The notes under the pieces were generated by a model. The model saw only the letters and a list, made by a program, of their open reading frames with translations, was not told the DNA's origin and did no database searches. This document shows, one piece after another, positions 1-9,295 of a stretch of DNA of 64,000 nt. Origin of the DNA: Diabrotica undecimpunctata (lineage: Eukaryota > Arthropoda > Insecta > Coleoptera > Chrysomelidae); assembly GCF_040954645.1 (NCBI RefSeq), contig NC_092813.1:14486136-14550135 (forward strand), written 5' to 3'. A program made the translations under genes and the position numbers. Every line of letters starts with the position of its first letter. Positions within the stretch are counted from its first letter, which is position 1.

Positions 1-19
1 CCAGAAGGACTGTGGGAGT

Positions 20-281
20 TTGAATAAAAAAAGTGGGAACTACCATGAAGAGATGGATGGAAAATCTTTCAAAAATTGGTTCAAAAATATACTGCCCCGA
101 TTAGAAGACAACTCCATTATGGTATTGGACAAAAAGTCTTATCATTCCAGAAAATTGGAAAAAATTCCAGCTACTGCTTCTAGGAAAGCTGACATCCAAG
201 TGTGGCTGAAATAAAAAAATATAGGGTTTAAGAACTCCATGTTAAAAGTGCAACTGCTGGCTATTGTTAAGGACCATAAGG
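20..281 (+). pseudogene. DDE-superfamily transposase, N-terminal-side fragment
   Basis: Residues resemble the arthropod Tc1/IS630-like DDE endonuclease family: a block reading NYHEEMDGKSFKNWF, then IMVLDKKSYHSRKLEKIP and RKADIQVWL. After a TAA near 212 the same frame continues with recognisable sequence (KNIGFKNSMLKVQLLAIVKDHK) up to about 280. Reading of the family then resumes at about 1626, so an insertion separates the two halves. The window cuts off the N-terminus. This is a dead copy; the family call rests on pattern recognition of the conserved blocks. Confidence 0.6.
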
Positions 282-954
282 CAGCGGCGGCCGGCCAGGT
301 GAAGTAGGTGAAGGTGAGGTTCACCAAAAAAATATAATTAAATTGAGATAAATAAATAAAAAATGAAAGCAACATTATTATATCTAAATTCTGAAATCAA
401 TTATTTATTCTCTTTTAATTAATCTAAAAATTAAAAAGACAACTAGCTTTATTAGCGGTACGTACTTGACGGTCAAGTCCTGACCTGTGTCACTAGTCGT
501 GTACTGAATCTTAGTATTCAGGAATAGGTAAATATAATTTTTAAAATGCGAAATGCATCTGCATAAGCGTTCATGGTTGCCATGGCAGCGTGACGTCAAC
601 CTATCCTTAGTGATAGCTGAGAAAACTGGTGAGTGCAGTTCCGTCTATAAATATATTATTCGTCTTTACCCACTGTTGGATGTATATTTGGTATTCCTAT
701 TTTTCGGAAATTTCTCCCAGCGACAATATTTTGAAATTTAGTCTATTATATAGATATTTTTTATATAGTATAGTGTATAGTATAGTATTTATTAGTTTAG
801 TTTAGTCACAGTATTAATTTTATTTGTTTAGTGCACTTTATTAATACATTTCTCTGTGGTTTGTTTCGGATTTCAGATATAAAGTGTTCTCGTGGATTTC
901 GTTTTGACAAATATAATTTTAGACAGACATAAATCCAATTAATGACTTCTTCTT

Positions 955-1150
955 CTTCCTCCTATGCCGTCTCCATTAACGGAGGTTGGCGACCACATTT
1001 CTAAAAATTTCTCTGTCTTTTGCCAGGTGGAATAATTCGTCTACAGTCATGTTTGTTCAGTCTCGAATATTTCGCAGCCATGATTTCCTCTTTCTACTTA
1101 TTCCCTTTTTGCCATCGACTCTACCCTGCATGATGAGCTGCAGAAGACTA
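955..1150 (-). pseudogene. LINE (RTE-like) ORF2 C-terminal scrap
   Basis: On the minus strand this reads a typical LINE ORF2 tail: MQGRVDGKKG, a basic stretch, SWLRNIRD, one in-frame stop, then NMTVDELFHLAKDREIFRN and VVANLR before the terminal stop. This type of tail ends many insect endonuclease-reverse transcriptases. The 3' end is followed by short GAA-rich sequence (CTTCTTCTTC on the plus strand). No RT core is present. Confidence 0.6.
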
Positions 1151-1204
1151 TATTAAATGGTAGCTAAATTAATGACTTGGTGTGTAATACATTAGAGACT
1201 CCGT

Positions 1205-1400
1205 TTAGGCATTGAAAAAATTAAGATAAAAGGGATGTTCTTTTACATCGTCGACCAACCAGTATTTTAAACATCTGCGTCTGATCCAGAGTGGTCGGCT
1301 GCAATCAACATCTGACTCAGAGTGGGCGGCTGAATCGAAACTCACCAACCCGTTTAAGCAGGCGTGGTGTTTTAATCGACAAAAAACCCTCAATGAAATG
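1205..1400. repeat. Tract shared with the LINE 5' region at about 35160-35275
   Basis: The stretch from about 1279 (GCGTCTGATCCAGAGTGG) through the AACTCACCAACCCG segment to the GTGGTGTTTTAATCG segment at about 1365 is recognisably the reverse complement of 35160-35275, next to the minus-strand RTE-like LINE. It contains an imperfect internal duplication (TCTGA-CAGAGTGGNCGGCTG). It is best read as the 5' region of the same LINE family joined to the 3' scrap at 955-1150, i.e. an internally deleted copy. Confidence 0.4.
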
Positions 1401-1625
1401 TCAAGGTTCAGAACTAAAATACCCCAGGCAAGCAGAACGAATTGTATCTAGTATAAGTGCACTAAACAACTGTTTTCAAGTTATTAGGGCCCTAAACTCT
1501 ATACATTTTTTTTTAACAAATTTTTAATGAGTTTTGGGCGCGACGTAGGTACCAAAACTCCTTTTGGTCCGGCAAGCTTTCCTCATCTTCACCACTTTTT
1601 TAGGCCACGAGCCGCCGCTGCAGGG

Positions 1626-1987
1626 ACAATATATAATAAATATATCATTGATGAGATCGCAAAAAGCCAAAACAAAGTAGTGTTAAGGGTGCCCCCATAC
1701 AATTGTTAGCTCAATCCGATTGAGATTATTTGCGCAGAAGTAAAAAATTATGTAGCAGCCAAAAGGCCAAAAACACTACTTTTAAATTTGCAGATACAAA
1801 ACATATTTTTCATGATGCAATAAATAACTTTAGTCCAACTACGTGGCAGAAATATATGCAACATGTTCAACAAAAAGTCGAGTCCAAAATGTGGAAGTTG
1901 GACAATATAATAAAGAACCATATCGACCCCATAATAATAAATCCAGAAGAAGACAGCAGCATATGTAGCTCCTCAGCCTCTGAGTAA
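1626..1987 (+). pseudogene. DDE-superfamily transposase, C-terminal-side fragment
   Basis: This continues the gene broken at about 281: YIIDEIAKSQNKVVLRVPPY, a stop at 1707-1709, then LNPIEIICAEVKNYV, a frame change near 1745, and FKFADTKHIFHDAINN with a terminal block KVESKMWKLDNI and the acidic tail. LNPIE matches the region around the third catalytic acidic residue (NPIE) in this family. Two breaks show it is inactive. Confidence 0.6.
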
Positions 1988-2214
1988 TTTAAATGGTATT
2001 TTTTCATGCTCTGATACTTATGGCAATGCTACTTTATCCAAAATGTTCACTTCGTTATGTAACTCTCAGTCAATGAATATTTTATTATAGCACATTGTTT
2101 TTCAATGGAACATTAAATTTTGCTTACAATGATTCAATTTCAAGAAATTCTTACACTAATAGTTTTAAAAGTAAATATTGTTCTGAAGCTATTTTCTTGT
2201 GGCATTTTAAATTA

Positions 2215-2332
2215 ATTACTATTTAAATGGGAATAAGCCACAATTATTGAGAACGATTTCCGAAGTGGAAATTGAAACGTCAATAAACGTTTTTTAACCT
2301 TTAATTGTGGCTTATTCCCATTTAAATAGTAA
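2215..2332. repeat. Perfect 32-bp inverted repeat (hairpin), 54-bp loop
   Basis: Bases 2215-2246 (starting ATTACTATTTAAATGGG) are the exact reverse complement of 2301-2332. The loop is 2247-2300. Perfect arms in otherwise decayed surroundings suggest a young foldback/MITE-like insertion or a conserved end of a repeat. Surrounding sequence at about 2000-2210 and 2340-2450 shows no gene. Confidence 0.8.
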
Positions 2333-2449
2333 TCAAAAGTAAATATATGATACACCTTAGTATGCCCTGTTTGGCTTTCACGTGCGCTTGTGTACAGTTG
2401 GGAAATTGTAAAATGAATGTAATTTACTTTTAAATTTCTATAATATTAG

Positions 2450-3392
2450 ATCACATTCACCCGCTTGATTTACCAATTTATCAGTCCTGGAAACGAAAAA
2501 TGCAAACTGGATACCTTATTAATTTAATATAGATAAAAAACTTAAAAATTTCCATTGAAGTGATGATATAAACTATGATAATACATCTTTAAATAACATT
2601 ATTATAGAAGCAGCGTTAAAAAATATAGGAAAAATAAAACCCTGTAAAAGGCAATCTGTATCATGGTAGAATACTGAATTTGCACAAGTATTGACATCAT
2701 GTAAACTTAGAAAACATAATACAGGCGAAAACTTACTTAACTTTTGAAAAACTTAAAGCTAAATCGAGATTACAAAAAAGCAACAAAGATAATGAGAAAA
2801 ATTATTTATCATCTATAAATTCATCATCCCTCACAGGTTATTCGGTGTCAAATTCGTAAACTTAAAAACTCTTTTAGGCATAGAATATATAATATAATGA
2901 GATCATCACTTGTAAAGAAGCTATTAGTGAAATTATAGCTGAAGTCTACCAAGAATATTGTAGGTACCAAAATATAACACCAGATTTTTATTACACAAGC
3001 AAAATACATATAGAATATTTTATAACCGTGATACAAAACTGACGATCCATGAAATGCTGCTATAACTCTTTAGGAACTAGAATTCGCCATTGTAAACTTC
3101 AAAAACACATGTGCATGACACCAGGAAATTCCAAAAATATTCATAAAACACCTACCTTTCACAGCAGAAATAAAATTGTTAGATTTATTCATTACCTGTT
3201 TTTTAAAACATAAATTTTTAAAACTCTGATCTCAGGCAATAATTATTCCCTCACTATTTAAAATGAAAAAATTTTAAATCTTCGTCTAACATGGTATCTA
3301 TTCCGAAACAAAAGACCTCATTACCCGTTGCAAAGTGGTTTTCGCAATGGGACGGTCTACATTGGATAATCATATTTCGCTACAGACCTCAA
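2450..3392 (+). pseudogene. Degenerate plus-strand non-LTR reverse transcriptase remnant
   Basis: There is no long open frame, but plus-strand reading near 3330-3390 gives LQSGFRNGTVYIG, recognisable as the QSGFR-GRST-D RT block of jockey/CR1-type LINEs with mutations. Upstream text at 3080-3320 reads like the linker before the RT. Many stops and frame changes. It ends where a (TTA)n-like tract at 3393 begins the next, oppositely oriented LINE. Confidence 0.4.
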
Positions 3393-3521
3393 TTATTATT
3401 ATTATTTATTACTATTTTACAATACATTTCAGCAGGGTTCGCGAAAGCCATATGTCCATATGAATACAATGTTACATAGTGTGCAATTAAAGGTTACATT
3501 ACAATAGTTACATATTAAGCA

Positions 3522-3875
3522 CTAACTAACTAAATAAATATACCAAAACATAGGTAATAGCAAGTGTTTAGTACAAATTAAATGAACTATGGAGCAAATA
3601 TCCAGTTTATTTTTGAAAATATTCACAGATAGAGCATCTATGATCTCAGCCGGAAGGCTATTCCATATCGAGAACACTCGATTACTGAGAAAAAATTGTC
3701 TAGTTGTTGTTAAAAAAGTTTTCTTTTTAAACTTAAGTTTGTGGCCACGAAGACGATTGTCATTGTCTAGTATAAACATGTCCCCCACATTACCAAAGTT
3801 GTATTTTACTATCCGAAACGTAATAATTAAATCGCCTCGAAGTGGACGTTGTTCAAATGTAGTGAGATTGGCCAT
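3522..3875 (-). pseudogene. LINE ORF2 C-terminal domain
   Basis: The 117-residue frame ends with the hallmark tail of jockey/CR1-type ORF2 proteins: NDNRLRGHKLKFKKKT, then FFLSNRVFSIWNSLPAEIIDALSVNIFKNKLD. It is the last segment of the split LINE. The methionine is incidental because the frame is part of a longer, broken ORF. Confidence 0.65.
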
Positions 3876-4462
3876 TTCAGTCTCTCTGTATACATACGTC
3901 TTGAGCGACCAAAAGACATCTTAATTCACTGCCGCTGTACGTTTTCGAGAATATTACGATCGCGCACTAATACCGGACACCAAACAGTTCCGCAACATTT
4001 CAGAACAGGACGAGTGTACAGTTTATACAGATGAACTAAGCTCATAAATGACACTTTCGCAAACGTTTTATTTAGTAGATATAGGTAATTTACTGTTAGC
4101 TTGTTTAGAAATATGCAAAATATGTTCCGACCAACTTAGATTGTTATTAATTATAACACCTAGATCATTATGTGATTTTACTGTTTTTTACACGCGCCCA
4201 ATAATAGAGTAAGGAAGACACGGATTATTTTTACCCATGTGAAGAACTAAACATTTGTCCACATTAAGAGGCAGCATCCAAGTAAAGCACCATTCCAATG
4301 CAATCAAGGTCATCTTGTAGTAACTGGAAATTTACAGAGGGATACGAAATAGTTTCATATCATCTGCATAGAAAGCTTTGCTGCATTTAATGTGAAATTG
4401 TAGATCACTTGAGTATGCTATGAATAAAAGTGGGCCCAAAACTGATCGTTGTGGTACCCCAC

Positions 4463-5119
4463 TTAAAACCGTTCGCTCAACCGAGAAAGAGTCCCAACTC
4501 TAACACAAAACTTTCTGTCTGTTAAATACGCGTCGATCCATCTCAGTAGTTGAACACGGATAGCGAGGTGTTCTAATTTATGCAATAGTCTTCGCTTTGG
4601 AACTCGATCAAAAGCTTTATCAACATCGAGGTAAATAATGGCTAACGGGGCTTTTCTGTCTAATGCTTTTGACCATTCCTTGACACACCAGAGAAGATTT
4701 GTCATTGTAGAAAGTCCTTTGACAAAACCATGCTGCTGTTCTGGTATAACCAGTTTATTTTGCAGCAAATTGGAAATTGTGTCGGCAATAATAGATTCCA
4801 TTATCTTAGATATTATAGGTGTTAAGCTGACAGGACGATAGTTATTAGGATTCAATTTGTTCCCTTTTTTAAAAATTGGTGTTACAGATGCGGCTTTCCA
4901 TATTGGAGGCAAAATATGTGTGGTGAATAATAAGGACATAATCACATATAGTGGGTAAGTTAAAGTATCAGAACGTTTCTTTAAAAATAAAGAAGATATT
5001 ACGTCGAGACCAGGAGACGAATTATTTTTTAGGCTTTGAAGATGATGTTTAACTTTTTCAGGAGCAATGACTATATTTTTAAGGGAAGAAGAGACTCGTG
5101 ACGAAGTAATATTAGGCAA
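4463..5119 (-). pseudogene. LINE reverse transcriptase domain
   Basis: The 218-residue frame carries ordered RT blocks: KNNSSPGLDVISSLFLKK, then PPIWKAASVTPIFKKGNKLNPNNYRPVSLTP, then EQQHGFVKGLSTMTNLL, and the YLDVDKAFDRVP motif-A region. A frame change near 4463 is followed in another frame by GVPQRSVLGPLLF and, at about 4347-4384, FYADDMKLF, the catalytic YADD box. The enzyme would perform target-primed reverse transcription. Here it is decayed and separated from its endonuclease N-terminus by the Polinton. Confidence 0.7.
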
Positions 5120-5955
5120 CTAATGATTAGTGAGTTCGACAGAGAAAACTTTAGAGAAAGTACTGGCGAGGACTTCGGCATTCTCATAGTTACTTTGGGA
5201 TATATCCCCATTATCATTTTCCAGTAAAGGTATAGAAACTTTTCTTGTCAACGAAGATCTAATATACTTGTACAATTTTTTTACAATTATTACTAATGGC
5301 TATACTCTCTTCGTAGGCAACACTAGCTTCATGTAGAGATTTCTTTAAATCTTTGGCAAAGTCTCGATGAAATAATAAATCCTCTGGGCGATTTGTATGT
5401 CTATATTTGTTCCACAACTTTCTTTTATACTTGATCAGATATATTAATTTCCCATTAATCCAAGGTTTTATGTTATTTTTGTATATGGTTTTTTAAGTTA
5501 TTTTGATTTTTGCATAAATTAACAACGTGTAAGAACTTATCCCAGAATACAGCTGGATTCCTTATGTCACCGAAAACATCATTTCAATCAATATTAACCA
5601 GTTGACGATTTGCATTTTTAAAATCAATTATTTCATATACCGTTTTATTCACATTAGGATTAGGAGTACAGTACTGTAAGTTAAACTGAATATGAAACTT
5701 TATGACTGCATGATCTGAGTTACCTAATGGAGAGCTTATTATAGGATGTGTTAATTAATGGGGATCATTACAGAATACCAAGTCCAAAATAGATGGTAAA
5801 TTATTGATTCTGAAACGAGTCGGCTCTGTTATGAATTGATGTAAATTAGAATTTAATACAAAATATGTAAATACATTTTTGGAAGTTGTTAAGCCACCAG
5901 GCAGCTAAACACATACTAGATGAAAAACAAAAGAGTTTTTATGACATTTTTAAGC

Positions 5956-5961
5956 CAAGAA
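5956..5961. repeat. Left target-site duplication of the Polinton (CAAGAA)
   Basis: CAAGAA lies immediately before the element's terminal AGTAGATAG. The identical hexamer follows the right terminus at 23789-23794. Six-bp duplications are characteristic of Polinton integrases. Confidence 0.9.
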
Positions 5962-6690
5962 AGTAGATAGACTACCTATGTCTGAGCTCATCCCCTAAAT
6001 TTCAACCCCTAAAATCGCAACCCCCGGTCTTAAGTTCCAAACGGCTTAACGTAGGATGACGTACGAGGGCTCGTTGGAAAGGGGATGAAAAATGGGGTTG
6101 AACGCAGTATGTGCCGTGCGCATCGGAGCATGCCAAAAGGTCATTACGTCATATCTTTGTTTCTATTGGTCCGATCGGGGCGTACGAGGGCTCGTTGGAA
6201 CGGGGAGGAGACGGGGACACAAAAAACAAAGATGGCAGCATTGCCAAATGGGCGCTAGAACGTATCTTTGTTGCTATTGGCATGATTTTGACGTATGAGG
6301 TGTAAAATGAAAGCGTAGGTGACACAGAAGCCATGTCAACGATCAGTATGAACATTCTTCTTCTTATCCGTACAGTGCCTAAGAGAACGTGACATCCGAC
6401 GTAGAACGTGACATTCGACGCAGAACGTGAAATGTCGCGTGAAATGACGTGACATTCGACGCAGGACGTGACATTCGACGTAGAACGTGAAATGTCACGT
6501 GACATTCGACGCAGGACGTGACATTCGACGTAGAACGTGACAGTTATGTGACATTCAACGCAGGATGTGACATTCGACGCAGAACGTGAAATGTCACGTG
6601 ACATTCGACGCAGGACGTGTCATTCGACGCAGGACGTGACATTCAACATAGAACGTGAAATGACGTGACATTCGATACAGAATGTAACAG
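5962..6690. repeat. Polinton left terminal inverted repeat
   Basis: It pairs with 22853-23788. The outer ~430 bp is unique sequence, including two copies of a TACGAGGGCTCGTTGGAA motif near 6062-6080 and 6183-6201. The inner part, from about 6390, is an array of roughly 19-bp units of the type ACGTGACATTCGACGCAGG with interspersed ACGTGAAATGTC spacers. Apparent open frames here are by-products of the array and have no gene support. Confidence 0.9.
6390..6690. repeat. TIR tandem array, left (shorter copy)
   Basis: Units share GTGACATTCGACG(C/T)AG(G/A)AC and contain CACGTG or TGACGT palindromic cores. The corresponding right array (22853 to about 23360) is clearly longer, so copy number has diverged between the two ends. 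An isolated, diverged unit (AACGTGACATTCTACGTAG) lies outside the array at about 7155-7175. Confidence 0.85.
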
Positions 6691-6693
6691 GGT

Positions 6694-7407
6694 ATCAAAG
6701 AGATCTTATACATAAAATTTTATTAAATTAGACATCACAATGTAATTCATCATTCAAAATCCTTTAATTCGATGGGTCATACGTCGATTTCTGCTTATCC
6801 GTTCAAAAGATATATGGTAAGGTGTCATAACGGCCGTTGTAATAACTTGGTCGAACTATAAATGCTTATTTATTGTTATTGACGGTAAAACAAAACCATT
6901 GGCATAGAAAAATCTCTTATCGCAGTTTGATCTCTAGCAAACCCTAACTCGCTCAATTTTGCACCAAGTGCTCCGTGCAGCATACCATTAGAAAGGTATT
7001 TTCATGTATATTACGAAAATTACAGACCAAGTGCGATACAATCATTATTTATGGTTAAAAACATCATAAAATGAACCAACGTCAAATTCCCAATTCTCTT
7101 GTACTAATACAAATTATATTTTTATAAAATTTATCTAGAAACTTGCCATATAAAACGTGACATTCTACGTAGAACATATTCAGTAGTAATGCGTAGGAGA
7201 AATATACATATCTTTCATTAAAATGTCTTTTATTATTGAGTTACATATAGCTACAAGTTATATATACAACACTGAAACTGTTATATTAAAAAAAAAAGAC
7301 ATAGACATGTACAAGTATTGTTTATTTACATTACATTAGTACCAAAAAAGCACTTCTTTATAATTTTCCTCCATCTTTAGTAAGCGATTAGGAGATGTCA
7401 GCCAAAA
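6694..7407. other. Polinton non-coding stretch between left TIR and first gene
   Basis: No convincing gene. A 35-codon minus-strand frame at 6876-6983 (MLHGALGAKLSELGFARDQT...) has protein-like composition but is too short to call. An isolated TIR-type unit lies near 7155-7175. The stretch is otherwise AT-rich. Confidence 0.5.
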
Positions 7408-7761
7408 TCATCCCTTTTTCACAAAACCTAGTAGTTCAAGTAGCGTTTTACTCAGGTAACCTCTATTCAAATATCGGATAAGGGTATTTCGTCGATCAGT
7501 ATTTTTAATTATGTGATGTAATTTAATTTGAACGTCGTCCGTTAATGCCTCAATTTGCGTTTTTATGTGTAAAAGTCGTTCTTCTCTAAGTATTCGTTCT
7601 GCTTCCAATCTCCTTTGATCTTCAATTCGCAGGTTTGTCAATTGTTCTTTACATGATTCACATAATATGTACTCAGTCCTAGTATCGATCCAATCGTTCA
7701 TTTCGAATATTTCTATACAACCGCAAGGTTTTATAGTTTCACTTATTGTCTCATAAGGCAT
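7408..7761 (-). CDS. Unknown Polinton protein with Cys-containing N-terminus
   Basis: I choose the ATG at 7761 (MPYETISETIKPCGCIEIF). The frame extends further to 7908, but that extension is hydrophobic, low in charge and unlike the rest. The resulting 117-residue protein has CGCIEIF followed about 25 residues later by CESCKEQL, a possible zinc-binding pair of cysteine motifs. A charged, probably helical segment comes next (EDQRRLEAERILREERLLHIK) and the C-terminus is basic. It is transcribed divergently from the rightward genes. I do not recognise a function; a small DNA- or RNA-binding or regulatory role is only a guess from the cysteines and position. Confidence 0.5.
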   Translation of the reverse strand: MPYETISETIKPCGCIEIFEMNDWIDTRTEYILCESCKEQLTNLRIEDQRRLEAERILREERLLHIKTQIEALTDDVQIKLHHIIKNTDRRNTLIRYLNRGYLSKTLLELLGFVKKG

Positions 7762-8041
7762 TGTGTATCCTAACCAGAGGAATAAATGTAAGAGACTTCT
7801 GAAGAGGTATCCAAAACGTTGAAGAAAAGAACTAGCATACTCCAGAGTGCTATTCTCTGCACACACACACAGATACAGAGAGCAACAATAAGGCATGTAA
7901 ACAGACAAGCATCTTGATTTATACTAATTTCCAAAAATTGTTAATACAGTTATTTATACAAAATTCACAAAAACAGAATTATATACTGAAATATTTAAAA
8001 TATAATAATATGTTAAAATAGTGCATTTGTTAGCAAACAGG

Positions 8042-8215
8042 ATGAAGCCTCGTGATAACGCGGTACCGCATAATTCAAAACACGTAAACAAGTGTGATAA
8101 CAAATTTTATTTTAATCATTGGAAAAACAAGTACACCGGAAAGAAAACCGCAGTTGCTACATTTTGTAAAATGTATGATGATATCAGCAACCACATTAAC
8201 AAAATTCTAAATTGA
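8042..8215 (+). CDS. Possible small basic Polinton protein (57 aa)
   Basis: The frame starts at the ATG at 8042 (MKPRDNAVPHNSKHVNK). It is rich in Lys, Asn and His and ends ...SNHINKILN. Polyadenylation-like AATAAAAATAAA follows at about 8275. It sits between the divergent 7408-7761 gene and the leader of the replication block. There is no recognised domain, and it could be a chance frame. Confidence 0.3.
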   Translation: MKPRDNAVPHNSKHVNKCDNKFYFNHWKNKYTGKKTAVATFCKMYDDISNHINKILN

Positions 8216-8527
8216 TAACAACGATTCGCTTACCGCAATATCTATTTATTGTATACCATAAAAGTTAGTTGAAGAAATAAAAATAAATATATAAATATGA
8301 GCATTTCTAGAACACAAGGTGTTGCTTATCAATGAAACGAATCAGTTGATGGTACCGTAGGCGCATTAGGTTGACGCAACTTGGGCTCGCGTGGGGCGAT
8401 ATGCTGCTCTGTTCTTTAAAAGACCGAGGAGCGCATACGGTGTCACAGTTCGCATCGCAAACATACAACAACAATAAGTTCGCAGTAGTCAATACGGTGT
8501 GCAGTGACTTACATATATCTGATAAAG

Positions 8528-8951
8528 GTAAGCGGTTTTTGTCTTTTGTATATTTCTATGTATTTATTATGTCCTTTTTATCATTGTATTTTATGAGAAT
8601 TGTACATCTCTCTGTTCGTATTTCATGCAGTATTTTATGAAAAATGTATATTTCTATGTATTTATTATGCCCTTTTTATCATTGTATTTTATGTGAATTG
8701 TACATCTCTCTGGTCGTATTGCATGCAGTATTTTATAAAAAATGTATACTGTTTTTGTATTTATTATGTCCTTTTTATCTATTTGGGTGTTGTAAAACAT
8801 TTCACGTCTGCTATTTTTTATAAGAAGTATTCTCCGCTGTTCGTAGTTCGATTTCTTGTAGTATATGGTTCTTCTCTATTGCCGAGTATGTAATGCATCT
8901 CTCCATTCACGTTAAGCGGAAAAACTATAGTTTGTTCTATTGTTGTTGTAG
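8528..8951 (+). promoter_or_regulatory. Predicted 5' intron upstream of the OB-like gene
   Basis: The donor AAAG|GTAAGC has its GT at 8528-8529. The acceptor TTGTTGTTGTAG ends at 8951, exactly before the ATG at 8952. The interval holds two full copies and one partial copy of a ~97-bp tandem repeat (about 8546-8790, containing TTTATTATGTCCTTTTTATC) and no coding frame. Splicing would place the small gene's ATG at the start of the second exon. Confidence 0.5.
8546..8790. repeat. Tandem repeat of ~97 bp, 2.5 copies
   Basis: Successive copies begin TGTATATTTCTATGTATTTA near 8548 and 8645, with a shortened third from about 8742. They differ at a few positions (for example GTCC/GCCC). The repeat lies inside the predicted intron. 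Confidence 0.8.
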
Positions 8952-9254
8952 ATGGATCTATCAAAACTAAATAATTCATCCTTGGTTGCAGAACGTAAGT
9001 CAATAAAAAAACTTAAAGATCTGCAAATTGGAGAAAAATTTACCATTCACAGTGCAAAGGTGGTAACAACACAATTTGGGGATACAGTTCTGCTGGATTT
9101 GGGCGCTGAAGTTGTTTTCTTACCACAGCGGGTAACCAAAGCCTACCAAGCAGCAATAACGGACCTCAACAGCGGAAACTATTCGCTGATATACGAAGGG
9201 GAAGTTGATATTGGAAAAAGCAGACTCCTAGCATCCTTTAAGATAGTTGAATAA
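8952..9254 (+). CDS. Small Polinton protein, possible OB-fold ssDNA-binding protein
   Basis: This 100-residue protein has alternating beta-like segments: IGEKFTIHSAKVVTTQFGDTV, LLDLGAEVVFLPQRVTKAY and YSLIYEGEVDIGKSRLLASFKIVE. The pattern suits an OB-fold nucleic-acid-binding protein, and its position directly before DNA polymerase B would fit a single-stranded DNA-binding role in protein-primed replication. That function is inference, since I recognise the protein only as a recurrent arthropod Polinton-type small protein. A splice donor TAAG|GTAAGTG directly follows its stop codon. Confidence 0.6.
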   Translation: MDLSKLNNSSLVAERKSIKKLKDLQIGEKFTIHSAKVVTTQFGDTVLLDLGAEVVFLPQRVTKAYQAAITDLNSGNYSLIYEGEVDIGKSRLLASFKIVE

Positions 9255-9295
9255 GGTAAGTGATTTTTTCTTATTGTTTGTTTGTGTGAGTAGCC

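Larger units (their letters stand above)
282..1620. mobile_element. Insertion with hAT-like inverted ends, inside the DDE pseudogene
   Basis: The left end CAGCGGCGGC (282-291) is the inverse of GCCGCCGCTG (1611-1620), resembling hAT CAG-type termini. The flanking sequence is a transposase gene that reads across the gap. I see no clean 8-bp target duplication, so the exact boundaries and the superfamily are uncertain. The interior is composite, with a LINE 3' scrap and a tract shared with another LINE in this window. No transposase gene is visible, so it would be non-autonomous. Confidence 0.45.
3393..5961 (-). mobile_element. Jockey/CR1-like LINE, 3' half (split by the Polinton)
   Basis: The minus-strand LINE has its 3' terminus at the ATT/TTA repeat near 3393-3420. 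Reading leftwards from 5961 the sequence is the endonuclease C-terminal part (GNSDHAVI block near 5720), a linker, the reverse transcriptase (5119 to about 4340) and the C-terminal domain (3875-3522). The 5' half continues at 23789 beyond the Polinton, with the coding text contiguous across the junction. Multiple frameshifts make it inactive. Confidence 0.75.

Noticed and set aside
6092..6604. Open frames in the left TIR and their mirror images at 23008-23658
   Set aside because: They follow the tandem units and the inverted terminal sequence on both strands, have no ATG context or domain, and are repeat artefacts.
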